Assembly (NCBI GenBank): GCA_031272405.1
Contig: JAISTW010000047.1
Span: forward strand, 1-64,000
DNA: 64,000 bases
Direction of reading: 5' to 3'
Source of the DNA: Desulfovibrio sp.
GTDB taxonomy: Bacteria > Desulfobacterota > Desulfovibrionia > Desulfovibrionales > Desulfovibrionaceae
Under the pieces are notes generated by a model. That model was not told the origin of the DNA. It worked only from the letters and a program-made list of their open reading frames with translations, and searched no databases. Position numbers and translations under genes: made by a program. Shown in pieces: positions 8,794 to 17,311 of this stretch. Position 1 is the first letter of the stretch; each line of letters begins with the position of its first letter.

Positions 8794-9435
8794 TTAATCC
8801 TCCAGAAGAATGATGTGCAGTTCCAGGGGGCCGTGTACGCCCACGGCGGCTACACGCTCTATGTCGGCTGTGCGGCTCGGGCCGGAAATCATCGTTGTGT
8901 AGGTGATCGGCTCTTCATTTATGCGCTCGCGCAGCTTTTGGGCAATGGAAGGAAGATCGGGATAAATGGTTGACGCGCACAGAAAGATAATGTGTATTTC
9001 CGCGATCATGCCGGCCAAACGCGCATCTTCCCCGTCGGTGTTCATCAGGCAGGTGCCGCTGGCGGCGACGCCCAGCAAGGCTTTGCTGACGCCCACGTCA
9101 AAGCCAGCCACATAGTTGCGCAGCCCCTCGCGGATGCACAAAAAGCCCTTTTCCTCACAGGCTTTGGCCAGGACGTCATATTCCCCGTCGTCCAGGTCGG
9201 GGGCGGCCACAATGCGTTTGACGCGCGTGGGCTGATTGTTGGGGCCGGGAGGCCCCTGCTCGACGCCTGGCTCGTCAGCCAGAATCTCGGATGCCTGCTT
9301 GGCGGCGCAGACATCCACAACGTATCGCAAGGCAGCCTGAATGTTGGGAAGTTCCTGAACCACGGCGTTGACCGCCGCGGCCTTGGCGATGAATGTTTCC
9401 ACCACATGTCGGCTGACGGAATCCGTTTGTGTCAT
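8794..9435 (-). CDS. lutC: LutC/LldG-like LUD-domain protein
   Basis: A 213-residue LUD-domain protein, the third component of the LutABC L-lactate oxidation complex. The conserved LUD core is visible: VDVGVSKALLGVAASGTCLMN and the C-terminal ISGPSRTADIE, with GVHGPLELHIILLED at the end. The ribosome site upstream of ATG 9435 is AAAGGAGC. It lies between the GlcF-like gene (72 bases upstream) and the fused LutBA gene (3 bases downstream), so all three Lut parts are made from one transcript. Confidence 0.92.
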   Translation of the reverse strand: MTQTDSVSRHVVETFIAKAAAVNAVVQELPNIQAALRYVVDVCAAKQASEILADEPGVEQGPPGPNNQPTRVKRIVAAPDLDDGEYDVLAKACEEKGFLCIREGLRNYVAGFDVGVSKALLGVAASGTCLMNTDGEDARLAGMIAEIHIIFLCASTIYPDLPSIAQKLRERINEEPITYTTMISGPSRTADIERVAAVGVHGPLELHIILLED

Positions 9436-9507
9436 ATATAGCTCCTTTACAGCAGTTCAGTTCACGACGGGCAAAGCCCGTGCCCATTTGTCCAGCGGTT
9501 CGTCCCC

Positions 9508-10800
9508 CTATCTCAGGCTTTCCGCATACAGCTCCACGGTATGTTTCACTTCCACCGGATCATGGTTGTGAGAGAGGACGTCTTCCAACTGCATCATGCA
9601 GGCCGGACAAGCGGTCGCCACAACGCGCGCCCCGGATGCGACCACATTGTTGCGCTTGCGTTGGCCTATTTTGCGTGACCAATCATAGTGGAACAGGTTG
9701 AACGACCCCCCGCAACCGCAACACCTGTCGGCTTCGGCCATTTCCGTCAGTTTGCAGGCCGGATTGGCTGCGATAAGTTCCCTGGGCTGGCTGGCCACGC
9801 CAAGAGTTTTTTTGAGGTGACAGGAATCATGGTAGGTGACGGCCAAGGCATTGGCGTTGGTCGAGGCGGCCCTGACTTTGAGCACATCCACGAGAAAGGC
9901 GTTGATGTCCATAGCCTTGTCGGCTATGTCCCGGGCCAGTTTCCGTTCCCAGGCGCCGAGGCGCTCGGCATAGCGGGGCCAGTGTTCCTTGATGCAGGCT
10001 GTACAGGATGCGCAGGGGCTCATGATGTAATCGAAATCTTTTCCGGCAAAGGCCTTGAGATTTACTTTCAGCTCTTCAAGCATGCCCCTGACGTCGCCGG
10101 AAGAGAGCGCCGGCAGGCCGCAACAGGCCAGCTTGTCCGGCATGTAAACAGCCACCTTGTGGTGGCGCAGGGCCTTCAGACAGGCTCCGGTAACGCCTGT
10201 ATACATTTTGTCGCCCATGCAGCCCGGGAAAAAGGCCACCTTCAGCCCGCCGGCAAAACGCGTTTCATCCACAAAGCCGTATTCGGCATGCGACGTTTTG
10301 GCCGCAAGGGGACGGATATGTCTGTCGCCCAGCATGAAATTGAGCATGGGCGCGCAGGTTGTATTTTGCGCTTCGCCGGTTTTGCGGAAGACCAGTTTTT
10401 GCGCGGGCGCGCCCAGACGCACGGTGAAGTTGAAAAGAGAAGGCTTTGCCAGCAGAATGCGGAAAATCATTTTTTTGACGGGATTGAGGCCAAGGTAACC
10501 GTAGACGAGCTCCCTTGCTTCCAGAAACACATCCATAATTTTGACGCCGGGCGGACAGGCCGCCTGACAGGAACCGCACAGCAGACAGCGGCCCAATTTG
10601 TCGGCCACCGCCTCGGGGTCCTTGATTGTTTCATGGGCCAGATTGCTGATGAGGGCGAGCTTGCCGCGGGTGACGTCCGCCTCCATGCCGGATGCCCCGA
10701 AAATAGGGCATACGCCCTGACAAAAACCGCATTTCATGCAATAAACAATGTCGTCGTCCAGCGCCATGAGGCGCTGGGCCAGGTCGTGCAGGTTGCTCAT
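9508..10800 (-). CDS. GlcF-type Fe-S subunit of D-lactate/glycolate dehydrogenase
   Basis: A 430-residue Fe-S protein that takes electrons from the FAD subunit encoded just upstream. Two ferredoxin-type motifs lie in the N-terminus (CMKCGFCQGVCP near residue 21 and CLLCGSCQAACP near 73). Two Cys-Cys-Gly domains follow (ACCGLPALSSGD and RCCGCGGSFN, with CASCTAC and HDSCHLKK). This matches GlcF and the partner of bacterial D-lactate dehydrogenases. It starts 2 bases after the flavoprotein stop. It is a distinct paralogue of the LutA half of the fusion downstream. Confidence 0.92.
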   Translation of the reverse strand: MSNLHDLAQRLMALDDDIVYCMKCGFCQGVCPIFGASGMEADVTRGKLALISNLAHETIKDPEAVADKLGRCLLCGSCQAACPPGVKIMDVFLEARELVYGYLGLNPVKKMIFRILLAKPSLFNFTVRLGAPAQKLVFRKTGEAQNTTCAPMLNFMLGDRHIRPLAAKTSHAEYGFVDETRFAGGLKVAFFPGCMGDKMYTGVTGACLKALRHHKVAVYMPDKLACCGLPALSSGDVRGMLEELKVNLKAFAGKDFDYIMSPCASCTACIKEHWPRYAERLGAWERKLARDIADKAMDINAFLVDVLKVRAASTNANALAVTYHDSCHLKKTLGVASQPRELIAANPACKLTEMAEADRCCGCGGSFNLFHYDWSRKIGQRKRNNVVASGARVVATACPACMMQLEDVLSHNHDPVEVKHTVELYAESLR

Positions 10801-10802
10801 GC

Positions 10803-12188
10803 TTAAATCCCCACAAGTTTTGTCGGATTGAGCAGACCCTTGGGATCAAGCGCTTTCCGCAAGCGCTGTGAGAATAAAATCGTGCCCCGTGAGGTTTCCT
10901 TTTCCATCCATTTGGACTTGGCCGTACCGATGCCGTGTTCTCCCGAGAGGGTCCCCTGGAGTTTGAGCGCCACATCGAACATTTCGTCAATGGCCGCTTC
11001 AACGCGGTGAAACTCCTCGGCGTCGCGCTTGTCGCACAAAAAAGTGGGATGCAGGTTGCCGTCGCCGGCGTGGCCAAAGGTTCCCACCTCAACCCGATAT
11101 TTGGCGGCGATGTCGTTGACGGCCTTCATCATGGCCGGAATCTGGGAACGGGGCACAGTGGCGTCCTCCAGCACGGTGGTCGGACGGCAACGGGCCAACA
11201 CCGGCAAGGCCATGCGGCGGGCTTCCCAAAGTTTGAATTTCTCCGCCGCGTCCTTGGGCACCTTGACATCCGTGGCGTTGTTGGCTTTGAGCACCTTTTC
11301 CACCACCTCGGCTTCATCAGCCACCTGAGCCGGGTGCCCATCCACTTCAATAAGCAGAATGGCGCCCGCTTCTCGCGGCAAACCGGCTTTGGTGAAGTCA
11401 TCCACGCGCACGATGGTGTTGTTGTCGAGGAGTTCCAGCGTACAGGGCACGACATGGGCGGCGATGATGCCGGCCACGGCCTGCGCGGCGTCCTGCACGT
11501 TGGCGAAAACAGCCATAAGCGCCTTGCTGGCCTTGGGTGGGGGCACCAGCTTGAGTACTGCCTGGCTGATGACGCCCAAAGTGCCTTCAGACTGAACCAT
11601 CATGCCCGCCAGATTGTAGCCGGTGACGCACTTGACGGTGCGCGAGCCTGTTTTGACCAGCTCGCCCGTGGCGTCAAAAAATTCCAGCCCCATGACATAG
11701 TCCTTGGTGCAGCCGTACTTGAGACCGCGCAGACCCCCGGCGTTTTCCGCGATATTGCCGGCGATGGTGGAGACGGCCTGTGAACCTGGATCCGGGGGAT
11801 AGAAAAGATTTTCCTTGCTCGCCGCCGTCGCCAGATCGGCGGTGATGACGCCGGGCTCAACCACGGCGTAGAGATCACCGGTGTTGATTTCAATGATGCG
11901 CGTCAGGCCGGTCGTGAGAATCACGACAGTGTCGGAGCGATCGGGGATGGTTCCGCCGGAAAGGTTTGTCCCCGCGCCGCGGACAGTCATGGGGATTCCG
12001 TTGTCATAGAGTTTTTTGACGCAACGGCCCAACTGCTCCACATTGGTCGGTCGTACCGCAAGGGCCGGAACAACAGGCGTCAATACGGCGGAATCATAGG
12101 AGTACGTCTGTCTGTCCGCTTCAGAGCCGAATACGTTTTCCTTGCCCAGCATGTCCTCAAAGTCTTTAACGAGCGCTTGATCAGCCAT
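10803..12188 (-). CDS. FAD-linked D-lactate (or glycolate) dehydrogenase, GlcD type
   Basis: A 461-residue flavoprotein started at MADQALVKDF, with GAGGAGG-like ribosome binding just upstream; the frame is open to 12227. The FAD-binding PCMH domain is seen in AVRPTNVEQLGRCV, TVRGAGTNLSGG and DPGSQAVSTIAGNIAENAGG. The C-terminal FAD-oxidase domain carries FGHAGDGNLHPTFL and LSGEHGIGTAKSKW. In lactate-oxidising Desulfovibrio, related proteins are D-lactate dehydrogenases; the family also includes glycolate oxidase, and sequence alone does not separate them. The operon favours lactate. It is the first gene of the five-gene unit. Confidence 0.92.
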   Translation of the reverse strand: MADQALVKDFEDMLGKENVFGSEADRQTYSYDSAVLTPVVPALAVRPTNVEQLGRCVKKLYDNGIPMTVRGAGTNLSGGTIPDRSDTVVILTTGLTRIIEINTGDLYAVVEPGVITADLATAASKENLFYPPDPGSQAVSTIAGNIAENAGGLRGLKYGCTKDYVMGLEFFDATGELVKTGSRTVKCVTGYNLAGMMVQSEGTLGVISQAVLKLVPPPKASKALMAVFANVQDAAQAVAGIIAAHVVPCTLELLDNNTIVRVDDFTKAGLPREAGAILLIEVDGHPAQVADEAEVVEKVLKANNATDVKVPKDAAEKFKLWEARRMALPVLARCRPTTVLEDATVPRSQIPAMMKAVNDIAAKYRVEVGTFGHAGDGNLHPTFLCDKRDAEEFHRVEAAIDEMFDVALKLQGTLSGEHGIGTAKSKWMEKETSRGTILFSQRLRKALDPKGLLNPTKLVGI

Positions 12189-12350
12189 GAAACCTCCTCG
12201 GTTACGCGGGGTGACGGTTATTCCCATGAACGAACATTGCCGTGAGCAATGCAGACGGGCGGCCGCACAGTGGTTGCGTGTGCGACCTGGAAAAAGAAAG
12301 GTATAAGGTATGAGGGGAAAAGCCCGTCACGCCCTATATTTCAAACCTTA

Positions 12351-12385
12351 TGTCAAAGAATACGTTATTGACGAAAATATGTCAA
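12351..12385 (-). promoter_or_regulatory. Lactate operon promoter overlapped by GTCAA repeats
   Basis: On the minus strand, TTGACA (12380-12385), a 17-base spacer and TATTCT (12357-12362) form a near-consensus sigma70 promoter, about 170 bases upstream of the flavoprotein ATG. Three copies of the GTCAA/TTGAC pentamer lie across it (12352-12356, 12368-12372 and 12381-12385) in alternating orientation. This makes two overlapping inverted repeats that could bind a repressor or activator. The regulator is not in this window. Confidence 0.6.
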
Positions 12386-12425
12386 ATCCCCTCGCCCCGT
12401 AGGGTTTGCGTGTTTTTCAACCGGA

Positions 12426-13640
12426 TCAATGACAGGGCACGCCGGTGAGAAGATGAGCCATTTTTTCCTTTTTGGTGCGCAGGTAGTCCTCGTTTTCCGG
12501 ACAAGCCTCCACTTCTATGGGCACACGCTCCACAATTTCTATGCCGTAGCCGGACAGTCCCACGACTTTTTTGGGGTTGTTGGTCAGCAGACGTATTTTC
12601 GTGATGCCCAGATCCACCAGGATTTGCGCGCCCATGCCATAGTCGCGCAGATCGTCGGGGAAGCCCAGCTTGCGGTTTGCCTCCACAGTGTCATAGCCCT
12701 GATCCTGAAGGGCGTAGGCCCGGATTTTGTTGGCAAGACCTATGCCCCGTCCTTCCTGACGCATATACAACAGCGCGCCGCGTCCCTCTTTTTCGATTTG
12801 GCGCAGGGCCGCGCCAAGCTGGCCCCGGCAGTCGCATCGCAGGGAGCCCAAGGCGTCCCCGGTGAGACATTGGCTGTGTACACGCACGAGTACCGGCTCC
12901 GGGCCGGAGATGTCTCCCTTGACAAGGGCAAGGTGGGTGTTTGGTTCAAGATCGCTCTCATAAGCATGTATGGTGAAATCGCCGTACAGGCTCGGCAAAT
13001 GCGCGCTGGCCGCGGAACGTACGGAAACCTGCCCCCGGCGCAGGCGATAGCGGATGATGTCCTTGACGGCGGCGATTTTTATGCCGTGCTCGCGAGAAAA
13101 TTCTTCGAGATCCGACATGCGGGCCATGGAACCGTCATCGCGCATGATTTCGCAGATGACGGCGGCCGGTTTGAGGCCAGCCAGGCGTGCCAGATCAACG
13201 CTGCCTTCTGTTTGCCCGGCGCGTACCAGCACACCGTCCGGTCGCGCCTTGATGGGGAAAACATGACCTGGAGTGACGATGTCTTCCGGTCTGGTCTTGT
13301 CGGCGACGGCGGTTCTGATGGTGGCAGCTCTGTCCGCCGCGGAGATGCCGGTGCTGATGCCGTCTCGCGCTTCTATGGAAACCGTGAAATTTGTCCCGAA
13401 ACGGGACCCGTTGTTCTGGGTCATAAGCGGCAGGCGCAGCCGGTCGGCCAGTTCCGGCGCCAAGGGCAGGCAGATGAGGCCGCGTCCAAATTTGGCCATA
13501 AAATTGATGGCTTCCGGGGTGACGTGTTCCGCCGCCATGGTGAGGTCTCCCTCGTTTTCCCGGTCTTCATCGTCCACAAGAATAATCATTTTGCCCTGCC
13601 GGATATCGGCGATGGCCTCTTCTATGCTGCACAGTGGCAT
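12426..13640 (-). CDS. ribBA: Bifunctional riboflavin enzyme RibBA (DHBP synthase / GTP cyclohydrolase II)
   Basis: A 404-residue fusion catalysing both entry steps of riboflavin synthesis. Residues 1-200 are 3,4-dihydroxy-2-butanone 4-phosphate synthase, with the acidic loop [11 protein letters not shown] and [14 protein letters not shown]. Residues 205-404 are GTP cyclohydrolase II, with the zinc ligands in [14 protein letters not shown] and the catalytic [16 protein letters not shown]. Both active sites look intact. The ribosome site is GAAGGA. The rest of the rib pathway is not here. I looked for an FMN riboswitch in the leader and did not find one. Confidence 0.97.
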   Translation of the reverse strand: MPLCSIEEAIADIRQGKMIILVDDEDRENEGDLTMAAEHVTPEAINFMAKFGRGLICLPLAPELADRLRLPLMTQNNGSRFGTNFTVSIEARDGISTGISAADRAATIRTAVADKTRPEDIVTPGHVFPIKARPDGVLVRAGQTEGSVDLARLAGLKPAAVICEIMRDDGSMARMSDLEEFSREHGIKIAAVKDIIRYRLRRGQVSVRSAASAHLPSLYGDFTIHAYESDLEPNTHLALVKGDISGPEPVLVRVHSQCLTGDALGSLRCDCRGQLGAALRQIEKEGRGALLYMRQEGRGIGLANKIRAYALQDQGYDTVEANRKLGFPDDLRDYGMGAQILVDLGITKIRLLTNNPKKVVGLSGYGIEIVERVPIEVEACPENEDYLRTKKEKMAHLLTGVPCH

Positions 13641-13730
13641 GGCGCGTTCCTTCGATGCGATGATTTATTGACGGCCGTCGGTAAAGAGCAGGCAAAGCGC
13701 CGCCTGACGGGAACACCTGAACATGCCCGA

Positions 13731-13759
13731 AAAATATACGGGAGGGCGTTTGCTGTCAA
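13731..13759 (-). promoter_or_regulatory. ribBA: Sigma70-type promoter for ribBA
   Basis: On the minus strand, TTGACA (13754-13759), a 17-base spacer and TATTTT (13731-13736). It predicts a leader of about 85 bases before the ribBA ATG at 13640. Confidence 0.6.
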
Positions 13760-13887
13760 TACCTGGAAAGAATAAGGATATCCCATCGGCATGGCCTTTG
13801 CATGTTTCGGCCCCGGGGGCTCCACGCTCCCGCAGGGGGAAATTTTATCCCCCCAGATGAATACGTTGAGAAACCAAGGAGCCACAC

Positions 13888-14154
13888 ATGGAAATCACCG
13901 GCATTACCCACTCCATTCCGTTCATGTTCCGTTTTCCGGGCGGGGAAGACAGCGGCTCCACGCCGCCGGTCGCCCATAATACGCCGGATGCGCCTGATAT
14001 GGTGACCTTGAGCGGGATTTCTGTTTTGGATGAGGACGAAGAGCAAAGCCTCTACACCGACACGCTGAACATGATCGCCTCGGACAATGTGGCCGCTCTT
14101 TCCGTACACAGCGGTCTGGTTCCGGAACGGGTTTTCGCTCTGCTGGGCATGTAA
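13888..14154 (+). CDS. Small protein of unknown function (88 aa)
   Basis: I do not recognise this family. AAGGAG lies 7 bases upstream of ATG 13888, which supports real translation. The 88-residue product is acidic, has no signal peptide, membrane segment or cysteine, and contains a Pro-rich stretch (residues 24-37). Its C-terminal half, TLNMIASDNVAALSVHSGLVPERVFALLGM, looks helical and amphipathic. It is divergent from ribBA and convergent with a solute-binding protein gene, so it is a single-gene unit. A G/C hairpin with an AT loop (about 13836-13854) lies in its leader. Confidence 0.6.
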   Translation: MEITGITHSIPFMFRFPGGEDSGSTPPVAHNTPDAPDMVTLSGISVLDEDEEQSLYTDTLNMIASDNVAALSVHSGLVPERVFALLGM

Positions 14155-14167
14155 GCCCGTTTTTGGG

Positions 14168-14184
14168 AAAAGTCCGCCCCGGAC
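14168..14184 (-). terminator. Short hairpin terminator after the solute-binding protein gene
   Basis: On the minus strand, GTCCG-GGG-CGGAC is followed by UUUU. The stem is only 5 base pairs, so it may be weak. It lies in the 36 bases between two convergent genes. Confidence 0.35.
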
Positions 14185-14190
14185 GCGTTG

Positions 14191-15228
14191 TCAGTGTTTC
14201 TGCGGAGAATCGTTGCCGGCGTAGTTGCGGCCGCCCATAACAGCCGCGAATTTCGCCAGCGTCTCGTCCCTGTGTTCCGCAAAGTCGAGATAGTCTCCCA
14301 AGATGGCCCTGCTGAAGGCCTCCTGTAATCTGGGCAGGCCGTATTCCTCTGGAGGATCCACATCCATGCGCGCGGGCATGCTGCCCTCGGCGGCTATGAT
14401 TTTCTGCGCTTCTCTGGAAAGGATGAAATCCGCCAGTTGTTTGGCCGCTTCCATATTGCGGCTGTCCTTGAGGATGGCCAAGGGCGTCGGCACAATCAGC
14501 ATCTCCGGCGGATAGGCCAAAGCCAGGGGAGCGCCCTTCTTGATGCTGTTGCGCGCTATATAGTCCGGCGCAAGGCAGGCCTTGATCTCCCCGCGGGCTG
14601 TTTTCCCCACGGCGTTTCCGGCGTCGATGCAAACCTGTCCGGCGTTTTTTCCCATCTGATCCATGAAATCCCAACCGAAACGGTTCACCAGCAAGGAAAC
14701 AGCGGCGAAAGCCGTGCCGGACTCGGACGGGTCGGCAATGCAGAAGGCGCCTTGCAGCTCCGGGCTGAATATGTCGCTCCATTCCTGTGGCGGATCCTTG
14801 ACCAGTTCCGTATTGTAAACAATGGGCATGGTGACGAAACGCGTAGCGGAAAAAAATTCCTCGGCGCCGGGCAGAAAATTGACGATTTCCGGAGCATGAG
14901 GCGAAACATGCCGCTCGAAAAGATGCAGTTCCCCCATGGTGTAAAAGTTGTGCAAAGCGCTTGACCAGATGACGTCCGGCACAGGCAGACCTGCCGCGTG
15001 TTCTGCCAGGATACGCTCTGCGCTCTTGAGGCTCCCGTCCACATGATACCTGATCGTGACGGAGGGATTTATGCTCTGAAACGTCTGTACAAGCATGCCG
15101 ATGAGAGGTTCCTTGACGGATGTGTACAGAACAAGTTCCTCGGCAGGGGATGGGGAAACGCTCAGGACGAAGACCAGGACAAGAAGCGCGGCCGCGGCAA
15201 GAAGCGAGACTCGTATTTTGCGGAACAT
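14191..15228 (-). CDS. Periplasmic solute-binding protein, iron(III)/family 1 type (orphan)
   Basis: A 345-residue protein if started at MFRKIRVSLL (ATG 15228, preceded by GGGGGTGG). The frame is open to 15465. A signal peptide covers about residues 1-29. ELVLYTSVKEPLIGMLVQTF follows, the usual first strand of AfuA/FbpA-type binding proteins for Fe3+, phosphonates or sugars. ADPSESGTAFAAVSLL and the hinge MPIVYNTELV also fit the family. No permease or ATPase gene is adjacent. It could serve a distant ABC transporter or act as the sensor domain for another system. The ligand cannot be named from sequence. Confidence 0.82.
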   Translation of the reverse strand: MFRKIRVSLLAAAALLVLVFVLSVSPSPAEELVLYTSVKEPLIGMLVQTFQSINPSVTIRYHVDGSLKSAERILAEHAAGLPVPDVIWSSALHNFYTMGELHLFERHVSPHAPEIVNFLPGAEEFFSATRFVTMPIVYNTELVKDPPQEWSDIFSPELQGAFCIADPSESGTAFAAVSLLVNRFGWDFMDQMGKNAGQVCIDAGNAVGKTARGEIKACLAPDYIARNSIKKGAPLALAYPPEMLIVPTPLAILKDSRNMEAAKQLADFILSREAQKIIAAEGSMPARMDVDPPEEYGLPRLQEAFSRAILGDYLDFAEHRDETLAKFAAVMGGRNYAGNDSPQKH

Positions 15229-15326
15229 GGCCACCCCCGTCGGCTCTGAACCCTCAATGACGCCGGAGGGGAACATATCATGACGCAGGTGAACGGTAAA
15301 GTCCCGCCGACTTTCCATCAGACCTT

Positions 15327-17048
15327 TCACAGCAGCGCCTCGACGGAGCAGCCCTGACCACGAAGCAAGGCTGTGAAACGTTGTTCCTGCCCGACGGCTT
15401 GGGCCGTGCGGCGCGCTTCGGCAATAAGGCAGACGCCCTCTTCCGCAAGACAGGCCTTGATGCAAGTCATACCGTAAGACAGGCGCAAACGCCAGTTTCC
15501 CGGTTCCAGAGCGCAGAGAGCGTCCAAAGTGTGCATATGCCGCCCCAGATGCACGGGGAGGGCCGTCATATCACGTTCCAGGACGAGAATATGTTTGCGT
15601 GTTCTGTCGCCTTCTTCTCCCGCAGGGAGGAAAGATTTGGCAAAGTGCAGGTATTCCAGCGCGCATTCCGGCAATGCGCCTTTGTCGGGCTGAAAACAAA
15701 ATCCCACCTGGGCCGTTCTGCCGCTTCGGCGCAGGGCCGCTGCCCAGCGACAACACAATTGCGCCGCGTCATTCGGAATGTTTTGGATATGCTGCCCCGC
15801 GCCGTTGGCGTGACGGCAATCCGGGCAGCGCATCCAGAAGAACCGGGCCAGACTGAAGTCACCTTCACGCAGAGCCAGAGCTGAGGCCACAGAGGCGGTT
15901 TCAATGTGTTCGGCGGATTGTGTTCCAAACTGCCCGGCAGCCAGCGCCCGGGCCAAAGTCATGGCTTCGGGCGTTGTTTTGGGAGAAACGGCCAAAAGCA
16001 GTATGCATTGCGCCAAGGAGTGGAAGACAAGGGAGCGCGCGTCAGCCGACAGGTTTTCCGGAGCAGAGGCCGCTTCGAGCAGGTGCAGCCCAACGGTCGC
16101 GTGCTCCGCGATGTTGAGAGGGAAAGTCCCGTTGCGCGACTGCTTCGCGGCGGTCAGCCACAGGGCCAGACGGGCGGCCAGACCGTCCAGTCTGTTGCGG
16201 GGCAACCCGCGCGCTGTGTCGAGCAGCGCCCGCGCCCTGTGTTCAGGCAGATGGCAGGCGTTTATCCTGGCAAAGGCGGCTCTGCCGATTTTTTCCACCG
16301 GGGTCGGCCGCATTTTGGCCCAAGCCACGTGATCAAGCAGGTCAAGCCCATCGTGCCAGACAAGACATTCCTTGCCGGGCTCCAGCAAAGCGTTCTGATC
16401 CTCCCCCACATCCGGGGTCAGGACACAGCATCCGGCAGAAGCCGCTTCGAGCAGACGAAAATTGCTTTCCCAGGCTATACATTCGTTGGGCACAAGACGG
16501 CTGTCGTCGTACAGGGCCATCATGGCGGCATTGTCAAGACCCTCGACGCATTTCAGCCCACGCGGCTCCAGCAGCAGTATAAAATTTTCCCGCAAGGGCC
16601 GGTGTTCCGTGCGTCGGGCGCACAGCCCCATGAAGCGAGCGCGGCTCTCATGCGACCGCCATTGGCGCGCCTGACCGAACCAGGCCATGCGGGTGACCGA
16701 AGGCAGGGCGCAGTCCGCCGGCAATGCCTCAAAAAGACTGAGATGAGGAGTGAGAACGGCGTCAAAGAGGCGACCGTACCACTGGTGCCAGAAAAGATTG
16801 AGATGCGAATCAATGGCGAAAAATATTGTGGGACAGGGGGCGTTTTTCAGACCGGTAAGGTAGAGACGCTGTCCCAGGCTTTCCTGTTGCACGAGCAGGT
16901 CTGGAACAAATCCTCTGTCCGCCAGCTGTTTCAGCAGACGAGACAGGGAAACGAGGCCTCTCGGCGGCCGCAGCTCTTCCGTCGCGTGTCCCAAAGCGTT
17001 CATGGCCAGCGCTATGGGGGAGGAAACGTCAACAAGCAGTATTTTCAT
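15327..17048 (-). CDS. CgeB-like glycosyltransferase with long C-terminal region
   Basis: A 573-residue protein from MKILLVDVSSP (ATG 17048). MSCPMK at 17060 is an alternative; neither start has a strong ribosome site, and the frame is open to 17273 through AT-rich non-coding DNA. The N-terminal half resembles CgeB/glycosyltransferase group 1 proteins: FFAIDSHLNLFWHQWYGRLFD and, in the donor-binding part, LLEAASAGCCVLTPDVGEDQ. The last 300 residues are helical, Cys-rich in places and unassigned, perhaps TPR-like. It is divergent from dnaA and shares the AT-rich spacer. It probably decorates flagellin or surface glycan, but the acceptor is unknown. Confidence 0.72.
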   Translation of the reverse strand: MKILLVDVSSPIALAMNALGHATEELRPPRGLVSLSRLLKQLADRGFVPDLLVQQESLGQRLYLTGLKNAPCPTIFFAIDSHLNLFWHQWYGRLFDAVLTPHLSLFEALPADCALPSVTRMAWFGQARQWRSHESRARFMGLCARRTEHRPLRENFILLLEPRGLKCVEGLDNAAMMALYDDSRLVPNECIAWESNFRLLEAASAGCCVLTPDVGEDQNALLEPGKECLVWHDGLDLLDHVAWAKMRPTPVEKIGRAAFARINACHLPEHRARALLDTARGLPRNRLDGLAARLALWLTAAKQSRNGTFPLNIAEHATVGLHLLEAASAPENLSADARSLVFHSLAQCILLLAVSPKTTPEAMTLARALAAGQFGTQSAEHIETASVASALALREGDFSLARFFWMRCPDCRHANGAGQHIQNIPNDAAQLCCRWAAALRRSGRTAQVGFCFQPDKGALPECALEYLHFAKSFLPAGEEGDRTRKHILVLERDMTALPVHLGRHMHTLDALCALEPGNWRLRLSYGMTCIKACLAEEGVCLIAEARRTAQAVGQEQRFTALLRGQGCSVEALL

Positions 17049-17311
17049 AGGGCAAGACATGCGGCGTTCAGCAACGTCATGGGCAAAGATAACGAAAATA
17101 TTCGACACTATCCACCTAAAATCGTCGTCTCTGGCGATGCTTCCCAAATTCTCCTCGTTGGCGGCGCATTTCCTCCCTTGTTCGAAATAAAAAAAAATGG
17201 TAGAGTTTTTCTTGAATCGAATGGCGCCCACGTAAAGCGACCGTCTTAAGAAAATATTTTTAACTATGTACAATTACTATAAAAATAATACTTAGAGTTG
17301 TTTCATCCGCC
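17049..17311. other. AT-rich spacer upstream of dnaA, candidate origin region
   Basis: A 263-base region between the divergent glycosyltransferase and dnaA. The part from 17180 to 17300 is strongly AT-rich, with A8-9 runs and TATAAAAATAATA, as expected of a DNA unwinding element. A possible dnaA promoter is TTGTTC (17178-17183), a 17-base spacer and TAGAGT (17201-17206). I found no perfect DnaA box: the best is CTATCCACC (7 of 9) near 17110. Placing oriC here rests mainly on gene order. Confidence 0.4.

Noticed and set aside
13641-13887. Possible FMN riboswitch upstream of ribBA
   Set aside because: I could not find the conserved GGTGAAATTCC / GACCGGCGGT core of the RFN element on the minus strand. 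An ordinary promoter and an 85-base leader are enough.
17105-17115. CTATCCACC as a DnaA box
   Set aside because: Two mismatches to TTATNCACA and no second box nearby, so it is not convincing on its own.
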